Below, piece by piece: positions 41,662 to 53,776 of a stretch of DNA of 64,000 nucleotides. Positions within the stretch are counted from its first letter, which is position 1; each line of letters begins with the position of its first letter. The notes under the pieces are model-generated. The model ran no database searches. It had not been told where the DNA came from and saw nothing but the letters and a program-made list of their open reading frames with translations. The stretch covers positions 1,116,001 to 1,180,000 of the forward strand of contig NZ_CP085081.1 of assembly GCF_023243115.1 (NCBI RefSeq), written 5' to 3'. The translations under genes were made by a program, and so were the position numbers. This DNA is from Sediminicoccus sp. KRV36 (lineage in GTDB: Bacteria > Pseudomonadota > Alphaproteobacteria > Acetobacterales > Acetobacteraceae).

Positions 41662-41882
41662 GAGAATGCTTGCAACGCCGGACGGCTCGGCCGCGCCGGT
41701 CTTTTCCGCCCTTGCCGCGCGGCCCGGCGCGCTGATGCCACCGGCGGCACCCGGTGCCTTGCGGGTGCCAAAAAAATCCCTCGCGCCTGAGCAGCCCCCA
41801 GCATTCGCCAACGATCTCTGCGCAGGGCGTCGGCGGGATGCGGCGCGGGATTGGCGAAGAGGCGGGCGGCGCCCGGGCTGCC
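41662..41882. other. Noncoding gap, no supported gene
   Basis: A 221-base gap between converging aminopeptidase and creA genes. It has GC-rich inverted repeats (for example GGCACCCGGTGCC near 41745) and a short A-run. No reading frame has start signals. Confidence 0.4.
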
Positions 41883-42365
41883 TCAGCGATAGGGCACGGT
41901 GGCCAGGGCGTTATGGGGTGAGCCGTCAATCAGCCGCGTGCTCCAGGCCAGGTAGACCAGCATGTTCTGGCCCTCATCCACGAAGCGGTGCACGCGGGTT
42001 TCCTTGAAGAACAGGCTGGTCGAAGCCTCCCAGACGCGCTCCCCCCGCTCGCCGCGGCGCAGCGCGGGGGTGATGGTGATGGGCCCCGTGGCGGTGCAGG
42101 CCAGGGCGAAGCGCGCCGGGTCCTCGGCCATGCCCACCATGCCGGCAAAGCCGCCGGTGCGCGCCTGGCTGATATAGCAGGCCACCCCCGGCACCTCCGG
42201 ATCGGTGAAGCGCTCCACGACGACGCGATGGCTGCGGGTGAGCCCCAGATTGGTGATGGCCGTGTTGACATGGCCGATCTCGGTCGTGTCGTCGGCCCAG
42301 GCCAAGCTTGGGGCCGCGACCGGGGCGATGATGAGCAGGGCAAGCAGGGTGAGGGCGTGGCGCAT
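41883..42365 (-). CDS. creA: CreA family periplasmic protein
   Basis: A 160-residue exported protein with a signal peptide (residues 1-24, cut after SLAWA). The mature part is CreA-like: IGHVNTAITNLGLTRSHRVVVERFTDPEVPGVACYISQARTGG, and the ending segment with TRLIDGSPHNALATVPYR. CreA is conserved in many proteobacteria but its function is unknown. Its name comes from the E. coli creABCD locus, and no creBCD genes are seen here. It lies 33 bases downstream of ligA on the same strand. Confidence 0.9.
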   Translation of the reverse strand: MRHALTLLALLIIAPVAAPSLAWADDTTEIGHVNTAITNLGLTRSHRVVVERFTDPEVPGVACYISQARTGGFAGMVGMAEDPARFALACTATGPITITPALRRGERGERVWEASTSLFFKETRVHRFVDEGQNMLVYLAWSTRLIDGSPHNALATVPYR

Positions 42366-42398
42366 GCAACGGCAACGCGCAGGCCGGGGGCGGGTTGC

Positions 42399-46201
<3,803 letters not shown>

Positions 46202-46346
46202 GCGCCCGCCGTCAGCGCTGGGCCGCCGCGCCCGGCATCAGGCGCAGGGCGGGCAGCTTGGGGCGTGCCTGCCAGCGCAGGGCGGGCTGGCGGGGAAGGC
46301 GATACTCCTGGGCATGTTCAGCAAGTCCTGACGACCGGAACATGCT

Positions 46347-47198
46347 TCAAAAGACGCTGTTCCAGGTCCGCCGGAAGAAGCCCGGCCGGTCCTGCGGGGC
46401 CATGGGGGCGCCGGGCGTCAGCATCGCATAGCTGTCCTGATACCAGGCATTGCCGGGGAAGTTGTGTCCCAGCACGGAGGCGGCGCGCGCCGCCTCATCC
46501 CGCAGGCCGAGCACGAGGTAGAGCTCCGTCAGCCGGTGCAGCGCCTCGGGCACGTGGTTGGTCGTCTGGAAATCCTCGACCACGCGGCGGAACCGGCCGA
46601 TGGCGGCGCTGTAGAGGCCCTGGCGCTGGTAGAAGCGGCCGATATTCATCTCGCGCCCGGCCAGGTGGTCCCGTGCCAGGTCCATCTTCAGGCGGGCATC
46701 GCGCGCATAGGCCGTGTTCGGGAAGCGGTTGGCGACATCCTGCAGGGCCTGCAGCGCGACTTCCGTCCCGCGCTGGTCCCGCTGGCTATCAGCGATCTGC
46801 TCATAGAAGGCGAGCGAGCGCAGGTAATAGGCATAGGCGATGTCACGATGCGCCGGGTGCAGCTGGATGAAACGGTCCAGCGTGCCGATGGCCTCGGTGT
46901 AGCGGTTGCGCATGTATTCGCCATAGGCGGACATGATCTTCGCGTTGGTCGCCCAGGTGGAATAGGGGTGCTCGCGCTCCAGCGTCTCGAAGAGCTCGAC
47001 GGCCTGGGCATAGCGCTGGGCTTGCAGCGCCTCGATCCCGGCGGCGTAAAGCGATTCGGGCGAGCGATCCGTCAGCGCGGCGCTGGGGGCGGAGCTGCGG
47101 AACAGCCCGCCGGCCGTGCCATCCCATTGGGATACGCCGCAACCGGCGAGGGGCAGCATGGCGACTGCGAAAAGGAGGGCACGCATCAAGGGGGGCAT
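46347..47198 (-). CDS. bamD: Outer membrane assembly lipoprotein BamD
   Basis: A 283-residue lipoprotein, part of the BAM complex that folds outer membrane proteins. The lipobox is LPLAGC (Cys20). Tetratricopeptide repeats follow (SPESLYAAGIEALQAQRYAQAVELFETLEREHPYSTWA, AYGEYMRNRYTEAIGTLDRFIQLHPAHRDIAYAYYLRSLAFYEQI, RFPNTAYARDA). The ATG at 47198 is used because it gives a normal signal peptide. GGAG lies 13 bases ahead, inside a palindrome at 47210-47223. It is downstream of lpxC and upstream of recN. Confidence 0.95.
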   Translation of the reverse strand: MPPLMRALLFAVAMLPLAGCGVSQWDGTAGGLFRSSAPSAALTDRSPESLYAAGIEALQAQRYAQAVELFETLEREHPYSTWATNAKIMSAYGEYMRNRYTEAIGTLDRFIQLHPAHRDIAYAYYLRSLAFYEQIADSQRDQRGTEVALQALQDVANRFPNTAYARDARLKMDLARDHLAGREMNIGRFYQRQGLYSAAIGRFRRVVEDFQTTNHVPEALHRLTELYLVLGLRDEAARAASVLGHNFPGNAWYQDSYAMLTPGAPMAPQDRPGFFRRTWNSVF

Positions 47199-47209
47199 GG
47201 GTAATTTCA

Positions 47210-47223
47210 GCTCCGATCGGAGC
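47210..47223. promoter_or_regulatory. 14-base palindrome before bamD
   Basis: GCTCCGATCGGAGC is fully self-complementary and lies 12 bases ahead of the bamD start. It has the same CCGATCGG core as the palindromic repeat ends seen elsewhere in the window, so it may be a remnant of that family or a protein binding site. Confidence 0.45.
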
Positions 47224-47287
47224 GCTCTATACCACGGGAGCCGGCGCTGCGCACAAGGGGCGCCCCTTGCCGGGCCGGCATATGGTT

Positions 47288-48268
47288 TCAGGCCGCGACG
47301 AGCTTGCTCGTATCCGCCATGGCGTGGTTGCCCACGGCGCGCCAATTGGCGCGGTCGCTGAAGAGGGCGCGCAGCAACTCATTGTTCAGCGCATGGCCGG
47401 AGCGATGCCCGGAGAAGCGCCCGGCGATGGGCGCGCCGGCGAGGGCGAGATCGCCCACCACATCCAGCAGCTTGTGGCGCACGAATTCATCGGGGCGGCG
47501 CAGCCCGCCGGGGTTGAGGATCATCGGGCCATCCACCACCACGGCATTGGCCAGGCTGCCGCCCTGGGCCAGGCCGGCGGCGCGCAGGCGGGCGACATCC
47601 TCGGCCAGGGTGAAGGTGCGGGCATCGGCCAGTTCGCGGCGGAAGCTCTCGACAGAGACGCGCAGGGAGAGGCTCTGGCGGCCGATGGCGGTTTCGCCGA
47701 AATCAATGGTGAGGGCCGCGTCGAAGGCGAATTCCGTGTTGGGGGCGAGTTCGGCGAAGGCGCCGTTGCTGTCCTCGACGCGCACATGGCGCAGCACTTC
47801 GATGATGCGGCGGGGCGCGAAATGCTCGGCCGTGCCGGCGCAATCGATCAGGAACAGGAAAGGGGCGGCGGAACCGTCGAGGATGGGAACCTCGGGGCCA
47901 TCAAGTTCCACCACGGCATCATCAATGCCCGCGGCCGCCAGGGCCGCCATCACATGCTCGATCGTGCCGACGCGCGCCGCGCGGTCGCCGGGCAGGCCGA
48001 TCTGGGTGCACAGCCGGGTTTCGACGACGAGGTCATGCTGGGCCGGAATGTCGAGGCCGAGGTCGCTGCGGTGAAAAATGATGCCCGAGCCGATCGGCCC
48101 CGGGTGCAGGGTCAAGGAAATGGTGCGGCCGGAATGCAGGCCCACCCCGCGGCAGGAGATGCTGCTGGCCAGCCGGCGGCGGACCAGGGCGGAACCCAGC
48201 GTGCCATAACCCGGCACTCCGTAGCCCATCGCGGCGTAGCCGTTCGTCAATGGAGCGAAACCATCCAT
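47288..48268 (-). CDS. lpxC: UDP-3-O-acyl-N-acetylglucosamine deacetylase
   Basis: LpxC is the zinc enzyme that commits UDP-acyl-GlcNAc to lipid A synthesis. The 326-residue protein has SISCRGVGLHSGRTISLTLHPG, the zinc His in GTIEHVMAALAAAGIDD, the zinc His and Asp in VRHKLLDVVGDLALAG, and the catalytic GHRSGHALNN. The chosen ATG at 48268 gives an N-terminal extension of about 28 residues before the core. The frame stays open to a TTG at 48361, and a TTGACT there could instead be part of a promoter. It leads the lpxC-bamD-recN-ligA cluster. Confidence 0.95.
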   Translation of the reverse strand: MDGFAPLTNGYAAMGYGVPGYGTLGSALVRRRLASSISCRGVGLHSGRTISLTLHPGPIGSGIIFHRSDLGLDIPAQHDLVVETRLCTQIGLPGDRAARVGTIEHVMAALAAAGIDDAVVELDGPEVPILDGSAAPFLFLIDCAGTAEHFAPRRIIEVLRHVRVEDSNGAFAELAPNTEFAFDAALTIDFGETAIGRQSLSLRVSVESFRRELADARTFTLAEDVARLRAAGLAQGGSLANAVVVDGPMILNPGGLRRPDEFVRHKLLDVVGDLALAGAPIAGRFSGHRSGHALNNELLRALFSDRANWRAVGNHAMADTSKLVAA

Positions 48269-48685
48269 GTGTTGAGTAGCCCCCGGTTTGACCGGACGGA
48301 TGCTCCCCAGCACCGCGTCCGGCAGGATGTGTGACAGCATGGGTGACGCGTTGCCAGTCAAGGGTTGTTTCTCAATGTTTCGTCATAACCATCTGAAAAG
48401 AAACGAAAATTAATGGAGCGTTTCGTGCCCGAAATTTGCCATTTTCGGTACGGGTCGCTTTCCCTTGCTGCGCGGCAGCACGGTCTGGCCGCGCCGGCGC
48501 GCCGTTTTCCGCCAAATCCCTGGCGCGCGGGAGGTATGCGCCGCGCGCGGGGCGTGTCGCGCGGATTCGCGCGATCCAGCGTGCCGCTGGGGGAAGCAAT
48601 AGCCCCGCGCGACCACGCACAGGGCCAAGCATAATTCACCCATGGGGGCCTTTCTTTGGCCTGGATGCGGGACCACAACACGCGC
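48269..48685. other. 417-base divergent intergenic region (lpxC / lolA)
   Basis: No gene is supported here. The first part (about 48360-48470) is AT-rich for this genome and includes TTGACT on the minus strand at 48356-48361, a possible -35 box for lpxC without a convincing -10. The later part is GC-rich, with small inverted repeats (such as TCGCGCG-GAT-TCGCGCGA near 48560). Promoters for lpxC and lolA should lie here. Confidence 0.5.
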
Positions 48686-49318
48686 ATGGATCGTCGCTCT
48701 CTTCTTTTTCTTCCCGCATTGCTGACGGCGGCGCCGCTGGCCGCCCAGACGCCGCCCGCGCTGAGCGACGCCGACCGCGCCGCGCTGACCCGCATCGAGG
48801 CGTATTTCAACGCCATGACCACCTTGCGCGCCCGCTTCCTGCAGATCGCGCAGGGCGGCGGCGCCGCCGAGGGCACGGCCTGGATCTGGCGCCCGGGCCG
48901 CATGCGCTTCGAATATGACCCGCCGGAGCCCACGCTCCTCATCGCTGCCGACGGCCAGTTCTTCCATTATGACCGGCAGTTGCGGCAGCCCACCATCGTG
49001 CCGCTGTCCTCTACGCCGCTCAGTGTCCTGCTGCGCAACCCGCTGCGGCTCTCGGGCGACATCACCGTGGCGGGGCTGGAACGCTCGGGTGGATTGCTGC
49101 GCGTCACGGTCCATCGCACCGGCCAGGCGGCGGAAGGGCAGATCCAGCTTGTCCTGGAGGAGCAGCCCATGGCGCTGCGGCAATGGGTGGTGCTGGACCC
49201 GCAGGGGCGCAGCACGCGCGTCACCCTCACCCAGGCGCAGACCGGCGAGCGCTTCGATCCTTTCCTTTTTGCCTTCAACGATCCGCGATTCCGCGAGGAA
49301 CTTGAGCAGCAGAGATGA
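48686..49318 (+). CDS. lolA: Outer-membrane lipoprotein carrier protein LolA
   Basis: A 210-residue periplasmic chaperone that carries lipoproteins from LolCDE to the outer membrane. It has a signal peptide (MDRRSLLFLPALLTAAPLAAQ) and the LolA pattern: IEAYFNAMTTLRARFLQIAQGG, WIWRPGRMRFEYDPPEPTLLIADGQ-like core (here AADGQFFHYDRQL), and PLSVLLRNPLRLSGDITV. The chosen ATG at 48686 gives a normal signal peptide. An in-frame ATG ten codons earlier would lengthen it. No LolB is visible in the window. Confidence 0.92.
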   Translation: MDRRSLLFLPALLTAAPLAAQTPPALSDADRAALTRIEAYFNAMTTLRARFLQIAQGGGAAEGTAWIWRPGRMRFEYDPPEPTLLIAADGQFFHYDRQLRQPTIVPLSSTPLSVLLRNPLRLSGDITVAGLERSGGLLRVTVHRTGQAAEGQIQLVLEEQPMALRQWVVLDPQGRSTRVTLTQAQTGERFDPFLFAFNDPRFREELEQQR

Positions 49319-49382
49319 AATTTCGACGCGAATCGGGTCCGATTGCCTTGAATCCGCCGCATCCTCTTGGTTTGTTACGGCG

Positions 49383-50156
49383 ATGCGACCGATCATTGGC
49401 ATCTCCTGCTGCGTGAAAGCCTTCGGGATCTTCAACACGCCCAACCACGCCGCCTCCGACAGCTATGTCCGCGTCGTGCTGGGCCCGGTGGGCGGGGTGC
49501 CCATCCTGCTGCCGGCGGCGGGCGAATCCCTGGCTCCGCAAATCCTGCCCCGCCTGGACGGCCTCATCCTCACCGGCAGCCGCAGCAATGTCTGGCCCGG
49601 CCATTATGACGGGCCGGAACATGCCGAGGGGACGCCCGAGGATCAGCAGCGGGACGCCACCACCTTGCCGCTGATCCGGGCCGCCATCGCCCAGGGCGTG
49701 CCGCTGCTGGCGATCTGCCGTGGCATGCAGGAATTGAACGTGGCGCTGGGCGGCACGCTGGACCAGCGCATCCAGGACCTGCCCGGCCGCATGGACCATT
49801 CCACCCCTTCCGATCAGCCCATTCCGTTGGTGCGCACCGGCAAGGCCCATGCGGTGCGCCTCGCGCCCGAGGGGCTGCTGCATGATCTGGCCGGCCGCAC
49901 GGACATGCCGGTGAATTCGCTGCACAACCAGGGCGTCCAGCGCCTGGCCCCGCGGCTGGAGGCGATGGGCTGGGCGCCGGATGGCACCGTCGAGGCCGTT
50001 CGGGTCCGCGAAGCGCCCGGCTTCGCCTGGGGCGTGCAATGGCACCCGGAATATGACTGGGAGCGGGACGCCTTCAGCCGCCGCATTTTCGAGGCCTTCG
50101 GCGCCGCCTGCGCCACCCGTTCCGGGACCGGACAGATTCGCCAGGCCGCCGAGTAG
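49383..50156 (+). CDS. Class I glutamine amidotransferase, gamma-Glu-GABA hydrolase type
   Basis: A 257-residue peptidase C26 family protein similar to PuuD. The nucleophile Cys lies in PLLAICRGMQELNVALGGTLDQ (about residue 111). The His-Glu pair is in WGVQWHPEYDW (about 219-229). The GSRSNVWPGHY segment is typical of this branch. PuuD-like enzymes release GABA from gamma-glutamyl-GABA in putrescine use. No other puu genes are near, so the substrate is unproven. It follows lolA by 64 bases on the same strand. Confidence 0.86.
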   Translation: MRPIIGISCCVKAFGIFNTPNHAASDSYVRVVLGPVGGVPILLPAAGESLAPQILPRLDGLILTGSRSNVWPGHYDGPEHAEGTPEDQQRDATTLPLIRAAIAQGVPLLAICRGMQELNVALGGTLDQRIQDLPGRMDHSTPSDQPIPLVRTGKAHAVRLAPEGLLHDLAGRTDMPVNSLHNQGVQRLAPRLEAMGWAPDGTVEAVRVREAPGFAWGVQWHPEYDWERDAFSRRIFEAFGAACATRSGTGQIRQAAE

Positions 50157-50185
50157 CCTAACGCCACATCCCGAGTCGATTGGGC

Positions 50186-50215
50186 TTGGCTTCTGCCGCT
50201 TGCCGGGGCTATAGT
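50186..50215 (+). promoter_or_regulatory. Sigma-70-type promoter of the 50.2-kb small RNA
   Basis: TTGGCT (50186-50191) and TATAGT (50210-50215) are separated by 18 bases. Transcription should begin near 50222. The next strong signal on the strand is the terminator at 50309-50340. Confidence 0.65.
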
Positions 50216-50221
50216 CTTGCC

Positions 50222-50343
50222 GCTGGCGGTGGTTCATCCGCTGGTGGACGCTCCGATTCCCCCAATCGGCTCGCCCGACCTTTCCGATCGGAAGTATGAA
50301 CAGTACGGGCGCCCGACCACCCCCCTGGTCGGGCGCTTTTCTG
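50222..50343 (+). ncRNA. Probable small RNA with C5 and C6 hairpin loops
   Basis: A promoter at 50186-50215 and an intrinsic terminator at 50309-50340 bracket about 120 bases with no credible protein frame. The RNA can form a hairpin CCGATT-CCCCC-AATCGG (50253-50269), a long-range stem GTTCAT / ATGAAC that encloses it, a self-complementary TTCCGATCGGAA (50282-50293), and the terminator stem GCGCCCGACCA-CCCCCC-TGGTCGGGCGC. Loops of five and six pure cytosines could pair with G-rich ribosome-binding sites. It resembles in design, not in sequence, the 6C RNA motif of actinobacteria. It lies between the amidotransferase and fumarylpyruvate-hydrolase-like genes. Confidence 0.65.
50309..50340 (+). 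terminator. Intrinsic terminator with six-C loop
   Basis: An 11-bp perfect stem, GCGCCCGACCA / TGGTCGGGCGC, closes a CCCCCC loop and is followed by TTTT. It ends the small RNA and isolates the downstream gene. Confidence 0.88.
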
Positions 50344-50446
50344 TTTCCGGGCCCGCTCGTTCAGGCTGCGCCGTTGCGCGGGCGATGCGGTTCCACAGTG
50401 GGCTAAGCTGGTCTAGACCTGCGGCGAATTCCTGAAGGAGCGCCCC

Positions 50447-51145
50447 GTGCCCGACTACGTCATCTCGCCCCCCGCCATTTCCGCCGTCCCCATCCAGGGC
50501 AGCAACGCCATGTTCCCGGTCCGCCGCATCTTCTGCGTGGGCCGCAACTATGCCGAGCACGCGATCGAAATGGGCAGCGACCCGACGCGCGAGCCGCCCT
50601 TCTATTTCACGAAGCCCGCCGATGCGCTGGTGATCAACGGCGCCGACATGCCCTACCCGACCGTTACCAAGTCGCTGCATCACGAGATGGAGCTGGTGGT
50701 GGCCATCGGCATCGGCGGCAAGAACATCGCCATCGCCGATGCGCTGAAGCATGTCTGGGGCTATTGCGCGGGCCTGGACATGACCCGGCGCGATATCCAG
50801 AACGAGGCCAAGAAGACCGGCCGCCCCTGGGATATGGGCAAGGGCTTTGACCTCTCGGCCCCCATGGGCACGCTGATCCCCGCCGCCGGGTTTGACCCCT
50901 CCCGCGGGAAGATCGAGCTGAAGGTGAATGGCAAGGTCACCCAGACCTCGGATCTTTCGAAGCTCATCTGGTCCGTCCCCGAGGTGATCGCCAACCTGTC
51001 CGAGCTGGTGGAACTTGCCCCTGGCGACCTGATCATGACCGGCACCCCCGAAGGTGTGGCCGCCGTGGTGCGCGGCGATGTGCTGGAAGGCTTTGTGGAG
51101 GGCCCCGGGGGCACACGGCTCGAGGTGCGGACGAAGATCGTCTGA
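50447..51145 (+). CDS. Fumarylacetoacetate hydrolase family, fumarylpyruvate hydrolase type
   Basis: A 232-residue FAH-fold hydrolase. Its length and pattern fit fumarylpyruvate hydrolase (NagK-like), which yields fumarate and pyruvate in the last step of the gentisate pathway. Hallmarks are [18 protein letters not shown], the metal-ligand segment [25 protein letters not shown], and the [15 protein letters not shown] loop. The GTG start at 50447 has an ideal GAAGGAG site six bases upstream. The gentisate-type dioxygenase lies far away at 26.5 kb. Acylpyruvase activity is the main alternative. Confidence 0.88.
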   Translation: MPDYVISPPAISAVPIQGSNAMFPVRRIFCVGRNYAEHAIEMGSDPTREPPFYFTKPADALVINGADMPYPTVTKSLHHEMELVVAIGIGGKNIAIADALKHVWGYCAGLDMTRRDIQNEAKKTGRPWDMGKGFDLSAPMGTLIPAAGFDPSRGKIELKVNGKVTQTSDLSKLIWSVPEVIANLSELVELAPGDLIMTGTPEGVAAVVRGDVLEGFVEGPGGTRLEVRTKIV

Positions 51146-51221
51146 CTCAGCGCCCGGGCTTTGTTGCCCGGACCCAAGGCATGGGGCCGGGCCAAAGAAG
51201 GCGAGGCGGATGGAGGCGAGG

Positions 51222-51494
51222 ATGACGCGTCGCGGATGTTGGCTGGTGCTGGGCGCCCTGGTGCTCGCGCTGCCGCCCTGGGCCGCCGCTTTGGCCGAAA
51301 CATCGCCACGGGCATGGCCGGTGGCGGGGCAGGGCGGCGATGCCGCCTGGCGCGAGGCGGATCGGGCCAGGCGGGAAATGCAGCGCCAGCAACGTGTCGT
51401 GGATTGCCAGAATCGCGTCCTGGCGCAGCAGAGCCGATTTGCCTCCCAGGCGGATTTCCTGCGGGCGCGCCAGGCCTGCGCCACCACCCGATAG
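51222..51494 (+). CDS. Small exported protein of unknown function
   Basis: A 90-residue protein with a signal peptide (about residues 1-25, MTRRGCWLVLGALVLALPPWAAALA) and a short charged mature part (WREADRARREMQRQQRVVDCQNRVLAQQSRFA), probably one helix. The ATG at 51222 has GGAGGCGAGG directly upstream. An ATG four codons earlier lacks this spacing. Two cysteines (in VVDCQ and ARQACA) could form a disulfide. No family is recognised. It follows the FAH-family gene by 76 bases. Confidence 0.6.
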   Translation: MTRRGCWLVLGALVLALPPWAAALAETSPRAWPVAGQGGDAAWREADRARREMQRQQRVVDCQNRVLAQQSRFASQADFLRARQACATTR

Positions 51495-51621
51495 CGAGGC
51501 CGCTGGGGCCTGTCGGCGGGCGCGCCGCATCCCGCGCGGATCAGGCATATTCGGCGGGTTCGCGCCGGTCTCCGGCCCTTGCCGGTGCGGCGACACGCTG
51601 CCTCGAAATTCATGCCATCGG

Positions 51622-52557
51622 TCAGTGCGGGCTCATGATTCCCGCCAGGGTGGGTTGATCCAGCGCCGCCAGCACCGGATGCGGACCAAAGCGTTCGCCC
51701 ATGGCCGCTTCCAGCAAATTCAACGCCCCGGTGAGCAAGGGGGCCGGCGTGTGGCTCGCCCGTGCCATCGCGTCCAGGAAGGTCAGGCCGAGGCCGGTTT
51801 CGATCAGCGGGCGCGGTGGGTCGGCCAGGCCGCCCTGTTCGGTCACCAGCGTCGCGATCCCGGGCAGCCCGCCCCGGCCAAGGGCGAGGCAGACCGCATC
51901 GCGCTCGGCCGCCAGCGCCAGCAGCAGGCGGCCCAGCCCATGGGCTTGGCCCGCCGGCGCGAAAAGCCGGGCCGCTTCGATCAGGGCGCCTGGCTCGGCA
52001 AGGCCGGCGGCGAGAACATCCGCCAGCAGCTCCACCGGCAGGCCGAACAAGGCCTCCGCCAGTACCGCCAGCCCGGGTGCCGCCGGCATGGGCAGGGCGC
52101 CGAGCCAGAGGCGCGGGCGCAGCGCGGTGATGGCGATCACCCCATCCGCGTCACGCCGGGCGAGGATCGGGGGGGCGGGCAGCGCGCCGATGCGCGGCGC
52201 GATCCCGCGCGCGGCCATGAGTTGATGCAGCAAGGCCGGCGCCAGCCCGCCCGCCGGTGCGAAGAGGATGTCTGGCGCGCCGATCAACGCCCCGGCCAGG
52301 CGTTGCAGGATGGGCAGCAGGGCCGGTTCCGGCAGGGCGATCAGGATCAGTTCGGAAAGCTCGGCCGCGCGCCAGAGATCCGCCGCGACATGGATCTTCC
52401 AGCGGCCTTCCAGCGCGCCGCGCGTCGCGATCTCGCTGCCCAGATGGCGCGTGCCGCCGCCGCGCGGCGACCAGAGCGAGACCGCATGGCCGCGGGCCGA
52501 CATGATGGCCGCCATGGCACTTCCTGCCGGCCCGGCTCCCAGAACAGCGACCCTCAT
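51622..52557 (-). CDS. Octopine/nopaline dehydrogenase-like NAD(P) protein
   Basis: A 311-residue protein. It begins with a clear Rossmann dinucleotide site MRVAVLGAGPAGSAMAAIMSARGHAV and continues with LWRAAELSELILIALPEPALL in the place where such dehydrogenases have the second NAD-binding part. The helical C-terminal half (PPRPLIETGLGLTFLDAMARA) resembles the octopine/nopaline dehydrogenase family, which reductively condenses amino acids with keto acids. The GAGPAG start could also fit other NAD enzymes. The ATG at 52557 is used, since a longer frame adds 21 residues before the Rossmann start. Substrate is unknown. Confidence 0.62.
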   Translation of the reverse strand: MRVAVLGAGPAGSAMAAIMSARGHAVSLWSPRGGGTRHLGSEIATRGALEGRWKIHVAADLWRAAELSELILIALPEPALLPILQRLAGALIGAPDILFAPAGGLAPALLHQLMAARGIAPRIGALPAPPILARRDADGVIAITALRPRLWLGALPMPAAPGLAVLAEALFGLPVELLADVLAAGLAEPGALIEAARLFAPAGQAHGLGRLLLALAAERDAVCLALGRGGLPGIATLVTEQGGLADPPRPLIETGLGLTFLDAMARASHTPAPLLTGALNLLEAAMGERFGPHPVLAALDQPTLAGIMSPH

Positions 52558-52676
52558 CCCCAGAACCCCCTGAAGGGGCCAAACTGCGCCGTCAGCACCC
52601 CGCGCCGCAACCGGTGTCACGCAGGATTCGCCAAGCCGTCATTGCCCTGTTGCGGAACGCGCGATAGCCAAAGGAC

Positions 52677-53609
52677 ATGAACACCGAAGCGCAGACCATG
52701 CTCGCCGCCTCCGTGGCGCATGACGCCAAGCCCAAGGCGCGCCGCATGAAGCGCGGCCGGCCGCTGCGCTTCCAGCCACGCCTGCCCGGGCAGATCTGGA
52801 ATGACGTGCTGGGCGATCGGCCGCTCGGTGGCCGGCTGCGGGCCTTCCGCCGCATCTTCACGGCGGTGCTGTTCACGCTGTTCTGCATCCCGATCCAGGC
52901 GGTGCTGGTGCAGTTTTCCGGCCCCGCCAAGAACAGCTTCGCGCGTTTCTACCACCGCACGCTGTGCTGGCTGATCGGCCTCAAGCTGCGCGTCATCGGC
53001 ACGCCCTGCCAGCAGCCGCGCACATTGTATGTGTCCAACCATTCCTCCTGGCTGGATATCCTGGTGCTGGGCGCCACGCTGGATGCGCGCTTCGTCTCCA
53101 AGGCCGAAGTGGCGGCCTGGCCGCTGATCGGCTGGGTGTCCAAGCTAGGGCGTTCGGTCTTCGTCAGCAGGAGCCGTGGCCGCACCGGCAGCGAGGTGCA
53201 AGATTTGCGCGCGCGGATCGAGGCGGGGGACAGCATCATCCTGTTCCCGGAGGGGACCACGAGCGATGGCGCGCGGGTGCTGCCCTTCCGCTCCTCGTTT
53301 TTCTCCGTGGCCGATGCGGCGGAGCGAATCCAGCCGCTGGCGCTGGTCTATGACCGTCTGGGCGGGCTGCCCGTCGGCCGGCGGGACCGCCCGCTTTTCG
53401 CCTGGTATGGCGATATGGAGACCGGCAGCCACGCCTGGAAGCTGCTGCGCCGCACCGGGACCCGGGTGACGGTGGTGCTGGATGAGAGCTTCGCGCCCGG
53501 CACCGTGCCGGACCGCAAGGCCCTGGCCGCCCGGCTTGGCCGCTCCATCACCGAGACGGCGGCCACGCTGCGGCAAAATCGCGATGTGGCCCGGCCCATG
53601 GGCGGTTGA
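52677..53609 (+). CDS. plsC: 1-acyl-sn-glycerol-3-phosphate acyltransferase family protein
   Basis: A 310-residue PlsC-type acyltransferase that would add the second acyl chain to lysophosphatidate. The HX4D motif is in YVSNHSSWLDILVLG (about residue 122), and the FPEGTTS motif is at about 193-199. One hydrophobic segment (residues about 62-84, IFTAVLFTLFCIPIQAVLV) anchors it to the inner membrane. The N-terminus is long and basic. Ornithine-lipid or lyso-lipid acyltransferases share the fold, so plsC is the general name. It diverges from the dehydrogenase-like gene. Confidence 0.87.
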   Translation: MNTEAQTMLAASVAHDAKPKARRMKRGRPLRFQPRLPGQIWNDVLGDRPLGGRLRAFRRIFTAVLFTLFCIPIQAVLVQFSGPAKNSFARFYHRTLCWLIGLKLRVIGTPCQQPRTLYVSNHSSWLDILVLGATLDARFVSKAEVAAWPLIGWVSKLGRSVFVSRSRGRTGSEVQDLRARIEAGDSIILFPEGTTSDGARVLPFRSSFFSVADAAERIQPLALVYDRLGGLPVGRRDRPLFAWYGDMETGSHAWKLLRRTGTRVTVVLDESFAPGTVPDRKALAARLGRSITETAATLRQNRDVARPMGG

Positions 53610-53776
53610 ATCCGCTTGACCCATACGGCGCCGGTTTGACAGCGTGACCGGGATGAATTGTCTGCCCCTCTTGTCGGAACGGGGCCGCTCTTCTTGACCG
53701 CGCGGCCCAAGCTCCGCATCTCCTCCCGCTGGATCGCCCCAGGGTTCCCCCCATGGGCGGGCAGCGAGGACCCCGC

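Noticed and set aside
50222..50343. SRP 4.5S RNA or a riboswitch as identity of the 50.2-kb RNA
   Set aside because: The conserved SRP apical loop sequence is absent, and the terminator ends the RNA more than 100 bases before the next gene, with no visible aptamer consensus.
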